64,000 nucleotides of DNA from Micromonospora sp. NBC_00421. Its GTDB lineage: Bacteria > Actinomycetota > Actinomycetes > Mycobacteriales > Micromonosporaceae. Under the pieces are notes generated by a model. The model worked only from the letters and a program-made list of their open reading frames with translations, had not been told where the DNA came from and did not search any database. The number at the start of each line of letters is the position of its first letter. The first letter of the stretch is position 1. This document shows, piece by piece, positions 20,189-29,281 of this stretch. Location: NCBI RefSeq assembly GCF_036017915.1, contig NZ_CP107929.1, positions 3,848,001-3,912,000 of the forward strand, written 5' to 3'. The translations under genes and the position numbers were made by a program.

Positions 20189-20788
20189 GTGACGAGACGT
20201 GCCGCCGCCGATGTCCGCCTGGATTCCCTGCTGCGCACGGCCTGCGACGTGATCGTCGAGCGTGGACTCGCCAACACCCGCACCGCCGACGTGGCCGCCG
20301 CCGCCGGGGTCAGCCAGGCGCTCGTCTTCTACCACTTCGCCACCAAGGAGCGGCTGCTCGCCCAGGCGTTCGCGTACGCCGCCGAGCAGGAGCTGTCCCG
20401 GCTGGACGCGGTGCTCCGCTCCACCACCCCGCCGCTGGCCAAGCTCCGGCGCATCCTGCGTCTCTACACCCCCACCGGCCGCCCCTGGGCGATGTGGATC
20501 GACGGCTGGGCGGAGTCGCTGCGTACCCCCGAGTTGGAGAAGGTCTGCCGGCGGCTGGACCTGCGCTGGCGGCAGGACCTCGCGGCGGTGATCTCGGCCG
20601 GGGTGGCCGACGGCACCTTCGAGTGCGCCGACCCGGCCGGGGCCGCCTGGCGGATCAACGCGGTGATGGACGGGCTCGCCGTCCAGCTCGCCGTGCACGA
20701 GCGGGTGATCTCCCGGCGACAGTTCGGCGAGTGGATCCGGCTGGTCACCGCCCGGGAACTGGGCCTCGATCCCGCCCAGCTCGACTGA
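20189..20788 (+). CDS. TetR-family transcriptional regulator
   Basis: A 199-residue one-component regulator. Residues 8-55 form the TetR HTH (LLRTACDVIVERGLANTRTA, then DVAAAAGVSQALVFYHFATK) and the rest is the helical ligand/dimer domain with the TetR_C pattern (WRINAVMDGLAVQLAVHE). GTG 20189 is chosen because TACCGT (20177-20182) is six bases upstream, the recurring leaderless layout here; GTG 20159 is an alternative. It lies 119 bp before the M36 peptidase gene on the same strand. Ligand and target unknown. Confidence 0.88.
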   Translation: MTRRAAADVRLDSLLRTACDVIVERGLANTRTADVAAAAGVSQALVFYHFATKERLLAQAFAYAAEQELSRLDAVLRSTTPPLAKLRRILRLYTPTGRPWAMWIDGWAESLRTPELEKVCRRLDLRWRQDLAAVISAGVADGTFECADPAGAAWRINAVMDGLAVQLAVHERVISRRQFGEWIRLVTARELGLDPAQLD

Positions 20789-20907
20789 CCGACCACTCAG
20801 CCACCATTGCCTCCGTCCGATCGGACTGGTATTCACGAATGCGCATGCGTACCCACGCCTGCGCCGGGTCGGCGACGCGCCGGTCCCCGCTCCCACAAGG
20901 AGGTTCC

Positions 20908-23835
20908 GTGCCCAGACCGGAGTGGACACCCCGAACGAGCCGGCCCCGACGCCGGCTCGTTCCCGTACTGGCGACCGCCGCCGTGGTCGCCGCCCTGCTG
21001 CCCGGCGGGGGCACCGCCACGGCCGCGCCGGGCGACACCGCGGCCCCGGCCCCGGGCCGCTCCGGCTCGTTCGCCGACGACCATCAGGCCGCCGACGTCG
21101 ACAACCGCACCGGTACGGCCGCACCCGACACCCGCCAGCGGAGCCTGGCCCGCGCCACCGACGCCCCGGTGCGGTGGAACCGGTTCGGCACCCCGCACTC
21201 CCTCGGCCCGGCCCGGCTCGCCACCGGCCTGCCCGCCGACCCGGAGGCCGCCGCCCGGCGCTACCTCACCGACCAACGGGACCTGTTCGGGCTGGACGCC
21301 GACGCGGTGGCCGCGCTGGACCGGCTCCTGGTCCGCCGGATCGGCGACGGTGCGGTGGTCACCCTGCGACAGCGCTTCGGTGGGCTGCCCGCCGGCCACG
21401 ACGGTCTGGTCACCGTGGCGGTCGCCGACGGCACGGTGCTCTCGGTCAGCTCGTCGCTATCCCGGGACGCCGCCGCACCCGCCCCGGCCACCCGCACCGC
21501 CGCGCAGGCGTACGCCGACGCGCTCGCCGACGCCGGCCTGGACGCCGCCGCGGTGGCCAGCCACCGGGTACGCCAGGTAGCCGTGCCCACCCCCGTCGAC
21601 GGCACCCGGGCCGCGTACGAGGTGACCCTGATCGGCCGGGACAGCGACCACCCGGCCGCCTTCACCACCTACGTCGACGGGATCAGCGGGAAGGTGCTGG
21701 TCCGCGAGGACCTGGTCGACTTCGACTCCGACAACCCGAGCTGGGCGGTCTACCCGGCCACCCCGCCGCAGGACCTCGCCGCCGGGCAGGACCCCCGGGT
21801 CCGCTGGTGCGCCACCCCGGCACCGGACTGCGCCGCCGCCTTCCGCGACCCGGCGAGCGGGCAGCCCTGGGACGTCGACCTGGCCACCGGGGCACCCACC
21901 GGCACCACCCGGGGCAACTCGGCCAACACGGTGGTCTCCTGGGGTGCCGGCAGCCCGCTGGTCAACGCCCCCGACCGCCCGGACCGGCGCTACGAGTACC
22001 CGTTCACCGACCAGTGGCACCAGTCCCGCTGCAACCCGGCGGCGTTCACCTCCGCCCAGCGCAACGACGCCGACGCCGCCACCGCCAACCTGTTCGCCAT
22101 GCACCACCGGATGCACGACTGGGCCTGGCACCTCGGCTTCACCGAGGCCACCTGGAACCTCCAGGCGGTCAACGTCGGCGGTGCCGGCCTGGGTGGCGAC
22201 GCCGAGCAGGGGCGGGCGCAGCAGGGCGCGCTGAGCGGCAACCGGAACAACGCCAACCAGTCCACCCCACGCGACGGTCTGCCGCCGAGCACCAACATGT
22301 ACCTGTGGCAGCCGCAGGCCGGTGGGCCGTACCCGCCGTGTGTGGACGGCGACTACGACATGACGGTGATCGGCCACGAGTACACCCACGCGATCACCAA
22401 CCGGATGATCGCCGGCCCGGACACCGGGATCGGCGGGCACCAGGGCGGGGCGATGGGCGAGTCGTGGAGCGACCTGCTCGCCGCCGAGTACCTCTACGAG
22501 CACGGCCTGCGCGCCCCCGGTGAGACGCCCTTCGTCACCGGCGGCTACGTCACCGGCAACCTGGTCAGCGGCATCCGCAACTACGACCTGAGCCGCAGCC
22601 CGCTCAACTACTCCGACGTCGGCTACAACACCGGCGGCCCGGCGGTACACGCCGACGGGGAGATCTGGGGCGCGACCAACTTCCGGATCCGCGCCGCCCT
22701 GGTCAAGAAGTACGGCCTGGGCACCCCGCAGCGGCAGCTCGACTGCGCCCAGGGCCGGGTGTCCGCCGAGAACTGCCCGGGCAACAGGCGCTGGGTGCAG
22801 TTGGTCTTCGACTCGTTCCTGCTCCAGGCGGCCAGCCAGGTCAGCATGCTCGACATGCGGGACAACCTGCTCACCGCCGACCGGCTGCGCTTCGGCGGGG
22901 CCAACCAGGAGCTGATCTGGGCCGAGTTCGCCCGCTCCGGGATGGGCCGGGACGCCGCCACCGTCGGTGCCGCCGACACCGACCCGACCCCGAGCTTCGC
23001 CAGCCCGGCCGGCGGCAACGCCACGCTGACGCTGCGCCCCCGGGGCGACAGCACGAACGCGCCGATCCGGCTCTACGTCGGCGACTACGAGGCGCGGGCC
23101 ACCCCGGTCGCCGACACCGACCCGGCCACCCCGCTGCCGGCCACCTTCGAGGCCGTCGCCGGGACGTACCAGGTGCTGGCGGTCGCGCCCGGCTTCGGCC
23201 ACCAACGGCTGGAGGTGGTCGCCAAGGCCGGCCAGCAGGGGTACGTCGACCTGCGGTTGAGCCGCAACCTGGCGTCCACCGCGTCGGGGGCGACGATCGC
23301 CGGTGACGGGGTGAACCTGGACCGGATCGGCGACGACACCGAGGCCACCAACTGGGCGTCGCTGACCGGGGTCGCCGGTAGGCAGGTCACCGTGACCCTG
23401 CCCGGCGGCACGCCGCAGTCGGTGCAGCGGGTAAACGTCAGCGCGATGCTCCGACCGGCGATCACCGGCGACGCCGACCCGGGCGCGCAGAACGCGCTGA
23501 GCGCGCTGCGGTCGTTCGCGGTGTCGGCCTGCGACGCGACCACCACCGACTGCGCCGACCCGGCCCGCTGGACCCGGATCTACACCAGCGCCGACGACGC
23601 GTTCCCGGGCGGGAAGTACCGGGCCTACACCCGGGACCTCATCTCCCGGTCGTTCCCGGTGCCGGCCACCGTCGCCACCCACGTCAAGCTGGAGGTGCTG
23701 GCCAGCCAGTGCACCGGCGGCCCGGCGTACGCCGGTGAGCAGGACGACGACCCGGCGACCCGGACCGACTGCGCGACCGCCAGCCCGGCGCGCGACCAGG
23801 TGCGGATCGCCGAGTTCCAGGTGTTCGGGAAGTGA
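20908..23835 (+). CDS. Secreted M36 (fungalysin-type) metallopeptidase
   Basis: A 975-residue exported zinc peptidase. GTG 20908 follows AAGGAGG closely. A twin-Arg-like signal sequence (RPRRRLVPVLATAAVVAALL) is followed by an FTP/PepSY-type propeptide (about 95-270). The catalytic domain contains the zinc motif GHEYTHAITN and the third-ligand region GAMGESWSDLLAAEYL. Behind it are a carboxypeptidase-regulatory-like beta domain (about 700-790) and a C-terminal discoidin-like domain. M36 enzymes are best known from fungi but occur in actinobacteria. A 17-bp hairpin ends the gene. Role: extracellular protein degradation. Confidence 0.9.
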   Translation: MPRPEWTPRTSRPRRRLVPVLATAAVVAALLPGGGTATAAPGDTAAPAPGRSGSFADDHQAADVDNRTGTAAPDTRQRSLARATDAPVRWNRFGTPHSLGPARLATGLPADPEAAARRYLTDQRDLFGLDADAVAALDRLLVRRIGDGAVVTLRQRFGGLPAGHDGLVTVAVADGTVLSVSSSLSRDAAAPAPATRTAAQAYADALADAGLDAAAVASHRVRQVAVPTPVDGTRAAYEVTLIGRDSDHPAAFTTYVDGISGKVLVREDLVDFDSDNPSWAVYPATPPQDLAAGQDPRVRWCATPAPDCAAAFRDPASGQPWDVDLATGAPTGTTRGNSANTVVSWGAGSPLVNAPDRPDRRYEYPFTDQWHQSRCNPAAFTSAQRNDADAATANLFAMHHRMHDWAWHLGFTEATWNLQAVNVGGAGLGGDAEQGRAQQGALSGNRNNANQSTPRDGLPPSTNMYLWQPQAGGPYPPCVDGDYDMTVIGHEYTHAITNRMIAGPDTGIGGHQGGAMGESWSDLLAAEYLYEHGLRAPGETPFVTGGYVTGNLVSGIRNYDLSRSPLNYSDVGYNTGGPAVHADGEIWGATNFRIRAALVKKYGLGTPQRQLDCAQGRVSAENCPGNRRWVQLVFDSFLLQAASQVSMLDMRDNLLTADRLRFGGANQELIWAEFARSGMGRDAATVGAADTDPTPSFASPAGGNATLTLRPRGDSTNAPIRLYVGDYEARATPVADTDPATPLPATFEAVAGTYQVLAVAPGFGHQRLEVVAKAGQQGYVDLRLSRNLASTASGATIAGDGVNLDRIGDDTEATNWASLTGVAGRQVTVTLPGGTPQSVQRVNVSAMLRPAITGDADPGAQNALSALRSFAVSACDATTTDCADPARWTRIYTSADDAFPGGKYRAYTRDLISRSFPVPATVATHVKLEVLASQCTGGPAYAGEQDDDPATRTDCATASPARDQVRIAEFQVFGK

Positions 23836-23838
23836 AAC

Positions 23839-23877
23839 CCGCCGGGGCCGGGTGGTGGCGCCACCCGGCCCCGGCGG
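23839..23877. terminator. Bidirectional terminator between convergent genes
   Basis: CCGCCGGGGCCGGGTGG (23839-23855), loop TGGCG, and the perfect complement at 23861-23877: a 17-bp stem between the M36 peptidase stop and the stop of the minus-strand gene at 23885. Confidence 0.85.
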
Positions 23878-23884
23878 CCCCCGA

Positions 23885-24721
23885 TCACCGTCGTACGGTG
23901 GTCCAGCGGACCGGCCGACGGGCCGGGCGGGCATCGCCCTCGACACCGTCGGACGCGGTCCGGGTGAGCTGCCGCAGCCGCATCAGCAGGCCGACGCCGA
24001 GGAAGAGCAGTAGGCCGCCGAGCAGGAAGGCCGCCTGCACCACCCCGAAGCCCCCGCTCTGGTTGGCCGAACGGTTCGCCGAGGCCGGTGGCGGCACCTC
24101 GGCGAGCGCCTCCTCGGTCGGCTCGGTCTCCTCCCCGGTCGGTTCCAGCGCCTCCTCGGTCGGCTCCGGCGACGCGGTGGTCGGCTCGGGCGCTGCCGTG
24201 GTGGGTGGCGGTGCCGTACCGACCACCTGCCGGGTGGCGCTCTGCCGGGCGAGCAGCCGCAGGTTCGGGTCGTACGCCTCGGCGGCCATGGTGATCCGCC
24301 CGCGGGTGACGTCCTCGGCGAAGGCCACCCGGTAGGTGGCGGTGACCGTGCGGTCCGGGCAGAGGGTGCCCGGGTCGAGTTGCCGGTCGGTCAGCCGGGC
24401 CACCGCCCCCTCGGCCCGGATGTCCAGCGGGAACGAGCCGGTCTCCTCAACCCGGTCCATCTTGACCTGGTCCAGTCGCAGCCCCTGCACCGAGAGCACC
24501 ATCGACCAGCGGACCTTCACACAGCCGCCGTTGCCCTTGCGGGACACCACCGCCGAGACCGTTCGCACCTGGTCACCGGCGGTGAACTCGTCCGGCAGGC
24601 CACTCAGCTCGGTGGCGAAGCGGTCCGCCGCCGAAGCCGGTGCCGGCCCGGCGAGCCCTGTCCCCGTGAGGCAGGCCAGCACCGCCCCGACCCGTAGCGC
24701 GTTCCGCCACACCATCACCAC
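23885..24721 (-). CDS. Secreted, C-terminally membrane-anchored protein of unknown function
   Basis: About 278 residues. GTG 24721 is spaced correctly from GGGAGG; ATG 24715 is an alternative. There is a signal peptide (ALRVGAVLACLTGTGLAGPA, cleavage near ASA-AD), a beta-rich extracellular domain with two Cys (about 35-165), a Thr/Pro/Glu-rich linker with repeated PEPT and EEALEPT units (about 175-220), one membrane helix (VVQAAFLLGGLLLFLGVGLL) and a short basic tail. The layout is that of a surface protein held at the membrane on a flexible stalk. No family recognised. Confidence 0.7.
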   Translation of the reverse strand: MVMVWRNALRVGAVLACLTGTGLAGPAPASAADRFATELSGLPDEFTAGDQVRTVSAVVSRKGNGGCVKVRWSMVLSVQGLRLDQVKMDRVEETGSFPLDIRAEGAVARLTDRQLDPGTLCPDRTVTATYRVAFAEDVTRGRITMAAEAYDPNLRLLARQSATRQVVGTAPPPTTAAPEPTTASPEPTEEALEPTGEETEPTEEALAEVPPPASANRSANQSGGFGVVQAAFLLGGLLLFLGVGLLMRLRQLTRTASDGVEGDARPARRPVRWTTVRR

Positions 24722-24953
24722 CGCCTCGTCCTCCCGTCGGTCTTGTCCACTCGCCACGCTATGAGGAGGATGGGGAAGCCGGTAGACGGGCGTGTTCGCG
24801 CCGAGCGGCAAGTGCGGGGCGGGTTAACACCGACAGTGGTGAACCGGTCACCCGGCACCCCCGACACGCCGAACAGCGATGTGGCGTAGCACCCTCGGTC
24901 GGGTGGGAGAGGGCGCGCCGGGGCGGCCGTCGCGGGACTGACATCCTGGGCGG

Positions 24954-25622
24954 GTGTCCGAACTCTCCGCGGCCTTCGTCCGGCTGCACGCCCGGCTCAC
25001 CCCGGTCGCCTTCGTACCCGAGGTCCGCCTGCACCAGGCCGACGAGCCGATCGGCCTGTGGGAGCTGACCGAGGGCGAGTTCCGCAGCGCCCAGCCGCCG
25101 CCGTTCTGGGCCTTCGCCTGGGCCGGCGGGCAGGGGCTGGCCCGGTACGTCACCGACCACCCGGGATCGGTCGCCGGACGTCGGGTGCTCGACCTCGCCT
25201 CGGGCTCCGGCCTGGTCGCCATCGCCGCCGCGAAGGCCGGCGCGGCGGCCGTCCGGGCGGTGGAGATCGACGAGCGGGCCGTCGCCGCCGTCGCGCTCAA
25301 CGCCGAGGCCAACGGGGTACGCATCGACGCCGAGCTGGCCGACGTCCTCGACGGCGACGCCGGGGACGCCGAGGTGCTGCTCGCCGGGGACGTCTTCTAC
25401 AGCGAGGCGATGGCCCGCCGGGTGCTGCGCTTCCTGCTGCGGGCCGCCCGGTCCGGTGCCCGGGTGTTGGTCGGCGACCCGGGCCGGGCGTTCCTGCCCC
25501 GGGAACGCTTCCGTGAGCTGGCCGCCTACGACGTTCCGGTGCCGGTGGCGCTGGAGAGCGTACGGGTGAAGCGCACCACCGTCTGGGAGCTGGACCCCGC
25601 CCCGCCGGGGGCCGCCCGCTAG
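24954..25622 (+). CDS. Class I SAM-dependent methyltransferase (EtfB-KMT/PrmA-like)
   Basis: A 222-residue protein with the Rossmann methyltransferase fold. Motif I is VLDLASGSGLVAIAAAKAGA, the acidic residue of strand 2 is in VEIDERAVAA, and strand 4 is VLLAGDVFY. The N-terminal PPPFWAFAWAGGQGLARYV is typical of the group containing the ETF-beta lysine methyltransferase and nicotinamide-N-methyltransferase-like proteins, so a protein lysine is a likely target. GTG 24954 is close to the putative start site (CATCCT six bases upstream). The P450 gene begins nine bases after its stop. Confidence 0.8.
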   Translation: MSELSAAFVRLHARLTPVAFVPEVRLHQADEPIGLWELTEGEFRSAQPPPFWAFAWAGGQGLARYVTDHPGSVAGRRVLDLASGSGLVAIAAAKAGAAAVRAVEIDERAVAAVALNAEANGVRIDAELADVLDGDAGDAEVLLAGDVFYSEAMARRVLRFLLRAARSGARVLVGDPGRAFLPRERFRELAAYDVPVPVALESVRVKRTTVWELDPAPPGAAR

Positions 25623-25631
25623 CGTGACCGG

Positions 25632-26813
25632 GTGCTGTTCCGGGGATGGGAGAAGGCCGTCGACGGGCCCTGGCCGGACGTGGCCACTGTCGTCGACCGG
25701 GTCGGCGGCGTCCACCTGGTGGTGACCCGGCACACGCTTGTCCGGCAGGTGCTCGCCGACCCGGTGACCTGGCGGCCCGACAACGCCCTGGACGCGGTGA
25801 CCCCGATCCCGGTGGCCGCGTTGCGGGTGCTCACCGGGCACCGGTTCCGGTTGCCGCCGACGCTGGCGAACAACACCGGCCCCAGCCACCCGGCGATCCG
25901 GGCGATCGTCGCCGAGGCGCTACACCCGGACCGGGTGGCCGCCCAGCGGCCGTGGCTGACCGGGCTGGTCCGGGACCGGGTGGCCGGGATCGCCGCCGAG
26001 CTGGACGCGGGGCGACCGGTCGACCTGCACGCCCGGCTCGCCGCCGACCTGCCGCTGCTGGCACTGGCCCGGCTGGTCGAGCTGCCGGCCGCCCCGGTGG
26101 GCGCGGTGAAGGACTTCGCGCGGGCGGCGCTGGAGCTGTTCTGGGCGCCCCTGGACGCCGACCGCCAGCAGGCCCTCGCCGTCGAGGTGGGCCGGTTCCA
26201 CGCCGTACTGCGGGAGTTCGCCGCTGTCGGTGGCGGGCTGGCGGCCCGGCTGCGCGCCGCCGGCCACTCCCCCGACGTGGTGGTCGGGGCGCTGTTCTTC
26301 CTGCTGGTCGCCGGCCAGGAGACCACCAGCCAGTTCCTCACCCTGCTGCTGCACCGGCTCACCCGCGAGCCCGAGGTACGCGCCGGACTCCGGGCCGGCA
26401 CCGTCGCCGTCGCCGACGTGGTCGAGGAGGGCCTGCGGCTGGAACCGCCGATCGTCACCTGGCGACGGGTGGCCGCGACCGACACCACGCTGGGCGGCAC
26501 GCCGGTGCCCGGGGGCAGCGCGATGCTGCTGTGGCTGGCCCGCGCCGGCCGCGACCCGGAGCTGGTGGCCGACCCGGCCGGGTTCCGCCCCGGGCAGCGC
26601 GGCTCCCGTCGGCACCTGGCCTTCGGCGCGGGAGCACACCGCTGCGTGGGCGCGCAGTTGGCCCGGCTGGAGGCGGCGGTGGTGGTCGCCGAGGCGGCAC
26701 CGCTGCTGGACGCTGTGACGGTGGTCCGACCGCCGTGGTGCCCGGACAACCTCACCTTCCGGATGCCTGACGCGTTCGTGGTCCGCCGCGACCGCCCCGC
26801 CCTCCCGACCTGA
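25632..26813 (+). CDS. Cytochrome P450
   Basis: A 393-residue haem monooxygenase. It has the I-helix AGQETTS, the ExxR helix EEGLRLEPP and the haem-binding loop FGAGAHRCVGAQLARLE with the thiolate Cys. The bacterial class I pattern implies separate ferredoxin and reductase partners, none of which is nearby. GTG 25632 follows TAGCGT by exactly six bases, so the gene probably has its own leaderless promoter inside the end of the methyltransferase gene. Substrate unknown; no biosynthetic cluster surrounds it. Confidence 0.9.
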   Translation: MLFRGWEKAVDGPWPDVATVVDRVGGVHLVVTRHTLVRQVLADPVTWRPDNALDAVTPIPVAALRVLTGHRFRLPPTLANNTGPSHPAIRAIVAEALHPDRVAAQRPWLTGLVRDRVAGIAAELDAGRPVDLHARLAADLPLLALARLVELPAAPVGAVKDFARAALELFWAPLDADRQQALAVEVGRFHAVLREFAAVGGGLAARLRAAGHSPDVVVGALFFLLVAGQETTSQFLTLLLHRLTREPEVRAGLRAGTVAVADVVEEGLRLEPPIVTWRRVAATDTTLGGTPVPGGSAMLLWLARAGRDPELVADPAGFRPGQRGSRRHLAFGAGAHRCVGAQLARLEAAVVVAEAAPLLDAVTVVRPPWCPDNLTFRMPDAFVVRRDRPALPT

Positions 26814-27004
26814 TCCCCGGACCGCCTCATCGCCCGACCGCCTCACCGCCCGACCCCCGACCGTCTCATCGCATGTCTCCCCACCCGACCCCCGGGCTGC
26901 CATCCGCAGCCCTCTCGGGCCGCTTCCCTGTCCGCCCAGCGCAGCTCCCGCCCGCCTGGAACAACCCGACCCGGACCTGCTCCCGCCGGGCAACGGGGTT
27001 GAGG

Positions 27005-27115
27005 GTCGGGCCCTTTCGAGCTGATGACGTCACCGCATCACGCCAGGGCCCGACGTAGCGGAGATTGCGGCAGGCGTCGGGCCTTCTCGATCTGAAGGCG
27101 TCACCGCATCACCCC
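27005..27115. repeat. Diverged direct repeat with inverted arms
   Basis: GTCGGGCCCT (27005-27014) and AGGGCCCGAC (27045-27054) are perfect inverted arms around TGACGTCA. A second, diverged copy of the first half (GTCGGGCC, then GGCGTCACCGCATCACC) follows about 76 bp later. It is part of the 600-bp gene-free gap 26814-27413, in which I see no gene. Confidence 0.6.
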
Positions 27116-27278
27116 GCCCCACCTGCGCAAACAGGCGTAACCGCCACTCGCCGCAGAGGGTTGAACCGGACGTGACGCCCCGCGCCACACCAACCCGGGA
27201 GGTCCCCGTGCACCCCAACCCCACCCCCCACTCCCCCACGCCCCCGCCTCCCCCCACCCAGCCCCCACCCACCCGAGT

Positions 27279-27334
27279 TGATCAAGAGGTTTCGGTCAGA
27301 TCGAAGATCAGCTTTGACGCAAAGCTCTTGATCA
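27279..27334. repeat. AT-rich nested inverted repeat
   Basis: Outer arms TGATCAAGAG (27279-27288) and CTCTTGATCA (27325-27334) are perfect complements. An inner hairpin AGCTTTG-ACG-CAAAGCT (27310-27326) overlaps the right arm, so two structures exclude each other. GATC occurs four times in 54 bp. The segment is far more AT-rich than its surroundings and lies about 85 bp before the SulP gene. Confidence 0.75.
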
Positions 27335-27342
27335 CCGGGGGG

Positions 27343-27414
27343 AGCACGGTGGGTGGGGGGAGCACGGTGGGTGGGGGGAGCACGGTGGGTGGGGGGAGCA
27401 CGGTGGGTGGGTCG
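27343..27414. repeat. 18-bp G-rich tandem repeat before the SulP gene
   Basis: The unit AGCACGGTGGGTGGGGGG starts at 27343, 27361 and 27379, with a partial fourth copy at 27397. G-runs of six bases recur every 18 bp on the plus strand. The SulP coding region begins within or just after it. Confidence 0.85.
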
Positions 27415-27419
27415 TGGGG

Positions 27420-28910
27420 GTGAGGTGGTCGGTGGTTCGGGATGATCTGCCGGCGTCGCTTGTGGTGTTCCTGGTGGCGTTGCCGCTCTGTGTGGGGATC
27501 GCGGTCGCTTCCGGGGTACCTGTCGAACTCGGGCTGGTGACGGGGGTGGTGGGCGGGCTCGTCGTGGGGCTGATGCCGGGCAGCAGCCTCCAGGTGAGCG
27601 GGCCGGCGGCGGGGCTGACCGTGCTGGTCGCCGAGGCCGTCGACCGCTACGGGCTGGCCGGACTCGGGACCATCGTGCTGGTCGCCGGTCTGCTCCAGAT
27701 CGGGCTGGGGCTGCTGCGGCTCGGCCGGTGGTTCCGGGCCATCTCGGTGGCCGTGGTCCACGGCATGCTCACCGGCATCGGTCTGCTGCTGATCGCCGGC
27801 CAACTGCACGTCCTGACCGGTGCCGACCCACCGCCGACCGGGCTCGCCGGCCTCACCGGGCTGCCGGCCATGGTCACCGAGGTCACCGGCTCCGGTACGG
27901 CGCAGGTGTCGCTCGCCGTCGGCGCGGCCACCCTCGCGGTCATGTTCCTCTGGGACACCCTCCCGGGTCGGCCGGGTCTGGTCCCCGGGGCGCTGATCGC
28001 CGTGGTCACCGCAGCCGGGGCGAACGCCGTCATGCGGTTGCCGGTCGACCGGATCGAGGTGGCAGGGCTGCTCGCGGCGGTCGAACCGTCGTTCGGGCAC
28101 TGGACGGCCCTCGCCGACCCGGGGATGCTCGCCACCATCGTCACGTTCGCCCTGATCGCCTCGGCGGAGAGTCTGTTCAGCGCGGCGGCGATCGACCGGA
28201 TGCACCAAGGGCCACGCACCGACTTCGACCGGGAACTCGTCGCCCAGGGCACCGGCAACACCGTCTGCGGCCTGCTCGGCGCGTTGCCGATGACAGCCGT
28301 CATCGTGCGCAGCTCCGCCAACGTACGGGCCGGCGCGCGGACGAAGGCGTCCCGGGTGCTGCACGGGGTGTGGCTGCTGCTCTTCGTCGCCGCGGTGCCC
28401 GGCCTGGTCGGGCTGATCCCGATGCCCGCGCTCGCCGCCGTGCTGGTGCACGCCGGTTGCAAGCTGCTGCCGTGGCGGGCTCTGCCCGAGCTGTGGCGGG
28501 AGCACCGGGGCGAGGCGGTGGTGCTTGTGGTGACCGCCGCCGCGATCCTCGGCACCGATCTGTTCACCGGCGTGCTCGTCGGTCTCGGCCTGGCCGTGGT
28601 GAAGACCGCCTGGGAGACGTCCCACGTGCGGGTCACCGTCCACGACGACGCCGACCCGGTGCACGTGACGATCACCGGAAACGCCACCTTCCTGCGGCTG
28701 CCCACCATCCTCACCACCCTCGACGGGCTGCCCGACGACCGGGGGGTACGGCTGGACCTGGGCGGCCTGCGGCACGTCGACCACGCCTGCCGGACCGCCC
28801 TGGACACCTGGATCGAGACCCAGAACCGCAACGCAGACGTCGGCGTACAGGTCGTCGCCCCACGACCGGCGCAGGACGACCGGTCCCTGCCGGTCCCGGC
28901 CACCGACTGA
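27420..28910 (+). CDS. SulP-family anion transporter with STAS domain
   Basis: About 496 residues. The N-terminal DLPASLVVFLVALPLCVGIA and the following 10-12 membrane helices (to about residue 395) are typical of SulP carriers of bicarbonate or sulfate, including the conserved AESLFSAAAIDRM segment. The C terminus (about 405-480) is a STAS domain (VHVTITGNATFLRLPTI, then RLDLGGLRHVDHACRTALD), which usually regulates transport. This short-loop, small-STAS subgroup often carries bicarbonate and often neighbours a carbonic anhydrase, but none is seen here. Starts are possible at GTG 27414, 27420 and 27432; no clear ribosome site can be separated from the G-rich repeat. Confidence 0.85.
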   Translation: MRWSVVRDDLPASLVVFLVALPLCVGIAVASGVPVELGLVTGVVGGLVVGLMPGSSLQVSGPAAGLTVLVAEAVDRYGLAGLGTIVLVAGLLQIGLGLLRLGRWFRAISVAVVHGMLTGIGLLLIAGQLHVLTGADPPPTGLAGLTGLPAMVTEVTGSGTAQVSLAVGAATLAVMFLWDTLPGRPGLVPGALIAVVTAAGANAVMRLPVDRIEVAGLLAAVEPSFGHWTALADPGMLATIVTFALIASAESLFSAAAIDRMHQGPRTDFDRELVAQGTGNTVCGLLGALPMTAVIVRSSANVRAGARTKASRVLHGVWLLLFVAAVPGLVGLIPMPALAAVLVHAGCKLLPWRALPELWREHRGEAVVLVVTAAAILGTDLFTGVLVGLGLAVVKTAWETSHVRVTVHDDADPVHVTITGNATFLRLPTILTTLDGLPDDRGVRLDLGGLRHVDHACRTALDTWIETQNRNADVGVQVVAPRPAQDDRSLPVPATD

Positions 28911-29152
28911 CCAACCGTCGTGAACCCCGTGCCACCCGGGTTCACCGGCCTGCCGGGCTGCTCGCCGACCTGCGGGGGATCGCCCGGGTCTGCCGGCAGG
29001 AGTCCCGGGTACGGCCGAGGGAAGGGACCAGCCGGTCCCGGCGGTCCCGGCGGAGAGGACCGGGGAGATCCGCCTAGCACCGTCGGAGACGCCTCCCGAC
29101 CCACCGGCATTCCGGCATTCCGGCGTTCCGACCCACCGTCATTCCGGCCTCC

Positions 29153-29208
29153 CGGCACACGGGCGAACCGGCACACGGGCGAGTCGGCACACGGGCGCAC
29201 CGGCACAC
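29153..29208. repeat. 16-bp tandem repeat in the gap before the ABC genes
   Basis: The unit CGGCACACGGGCGAAC and two one-to-two-base variants start at 29153, 29169 and 29185, with a partial copy at 29201. The rest of the gap 28911-29281 holds ATTCCGGC-type short repeats and no gene. Confidence 0.8.
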
Positions 29209-29281
29209 CTGACGAAGGTGGGGGTGGGTCGCCGCCGATCGGCAGCGTCGGCACCCGCCCGCAGACGCCTAGCGTCCACAC

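Noticed and set aside
27172..27423. Plus-strand frame with repeated GGGSTV
   Set aside because: The product is just the 18-bp DNA repeat; no ribosome site and it ends inside the SulP start region.
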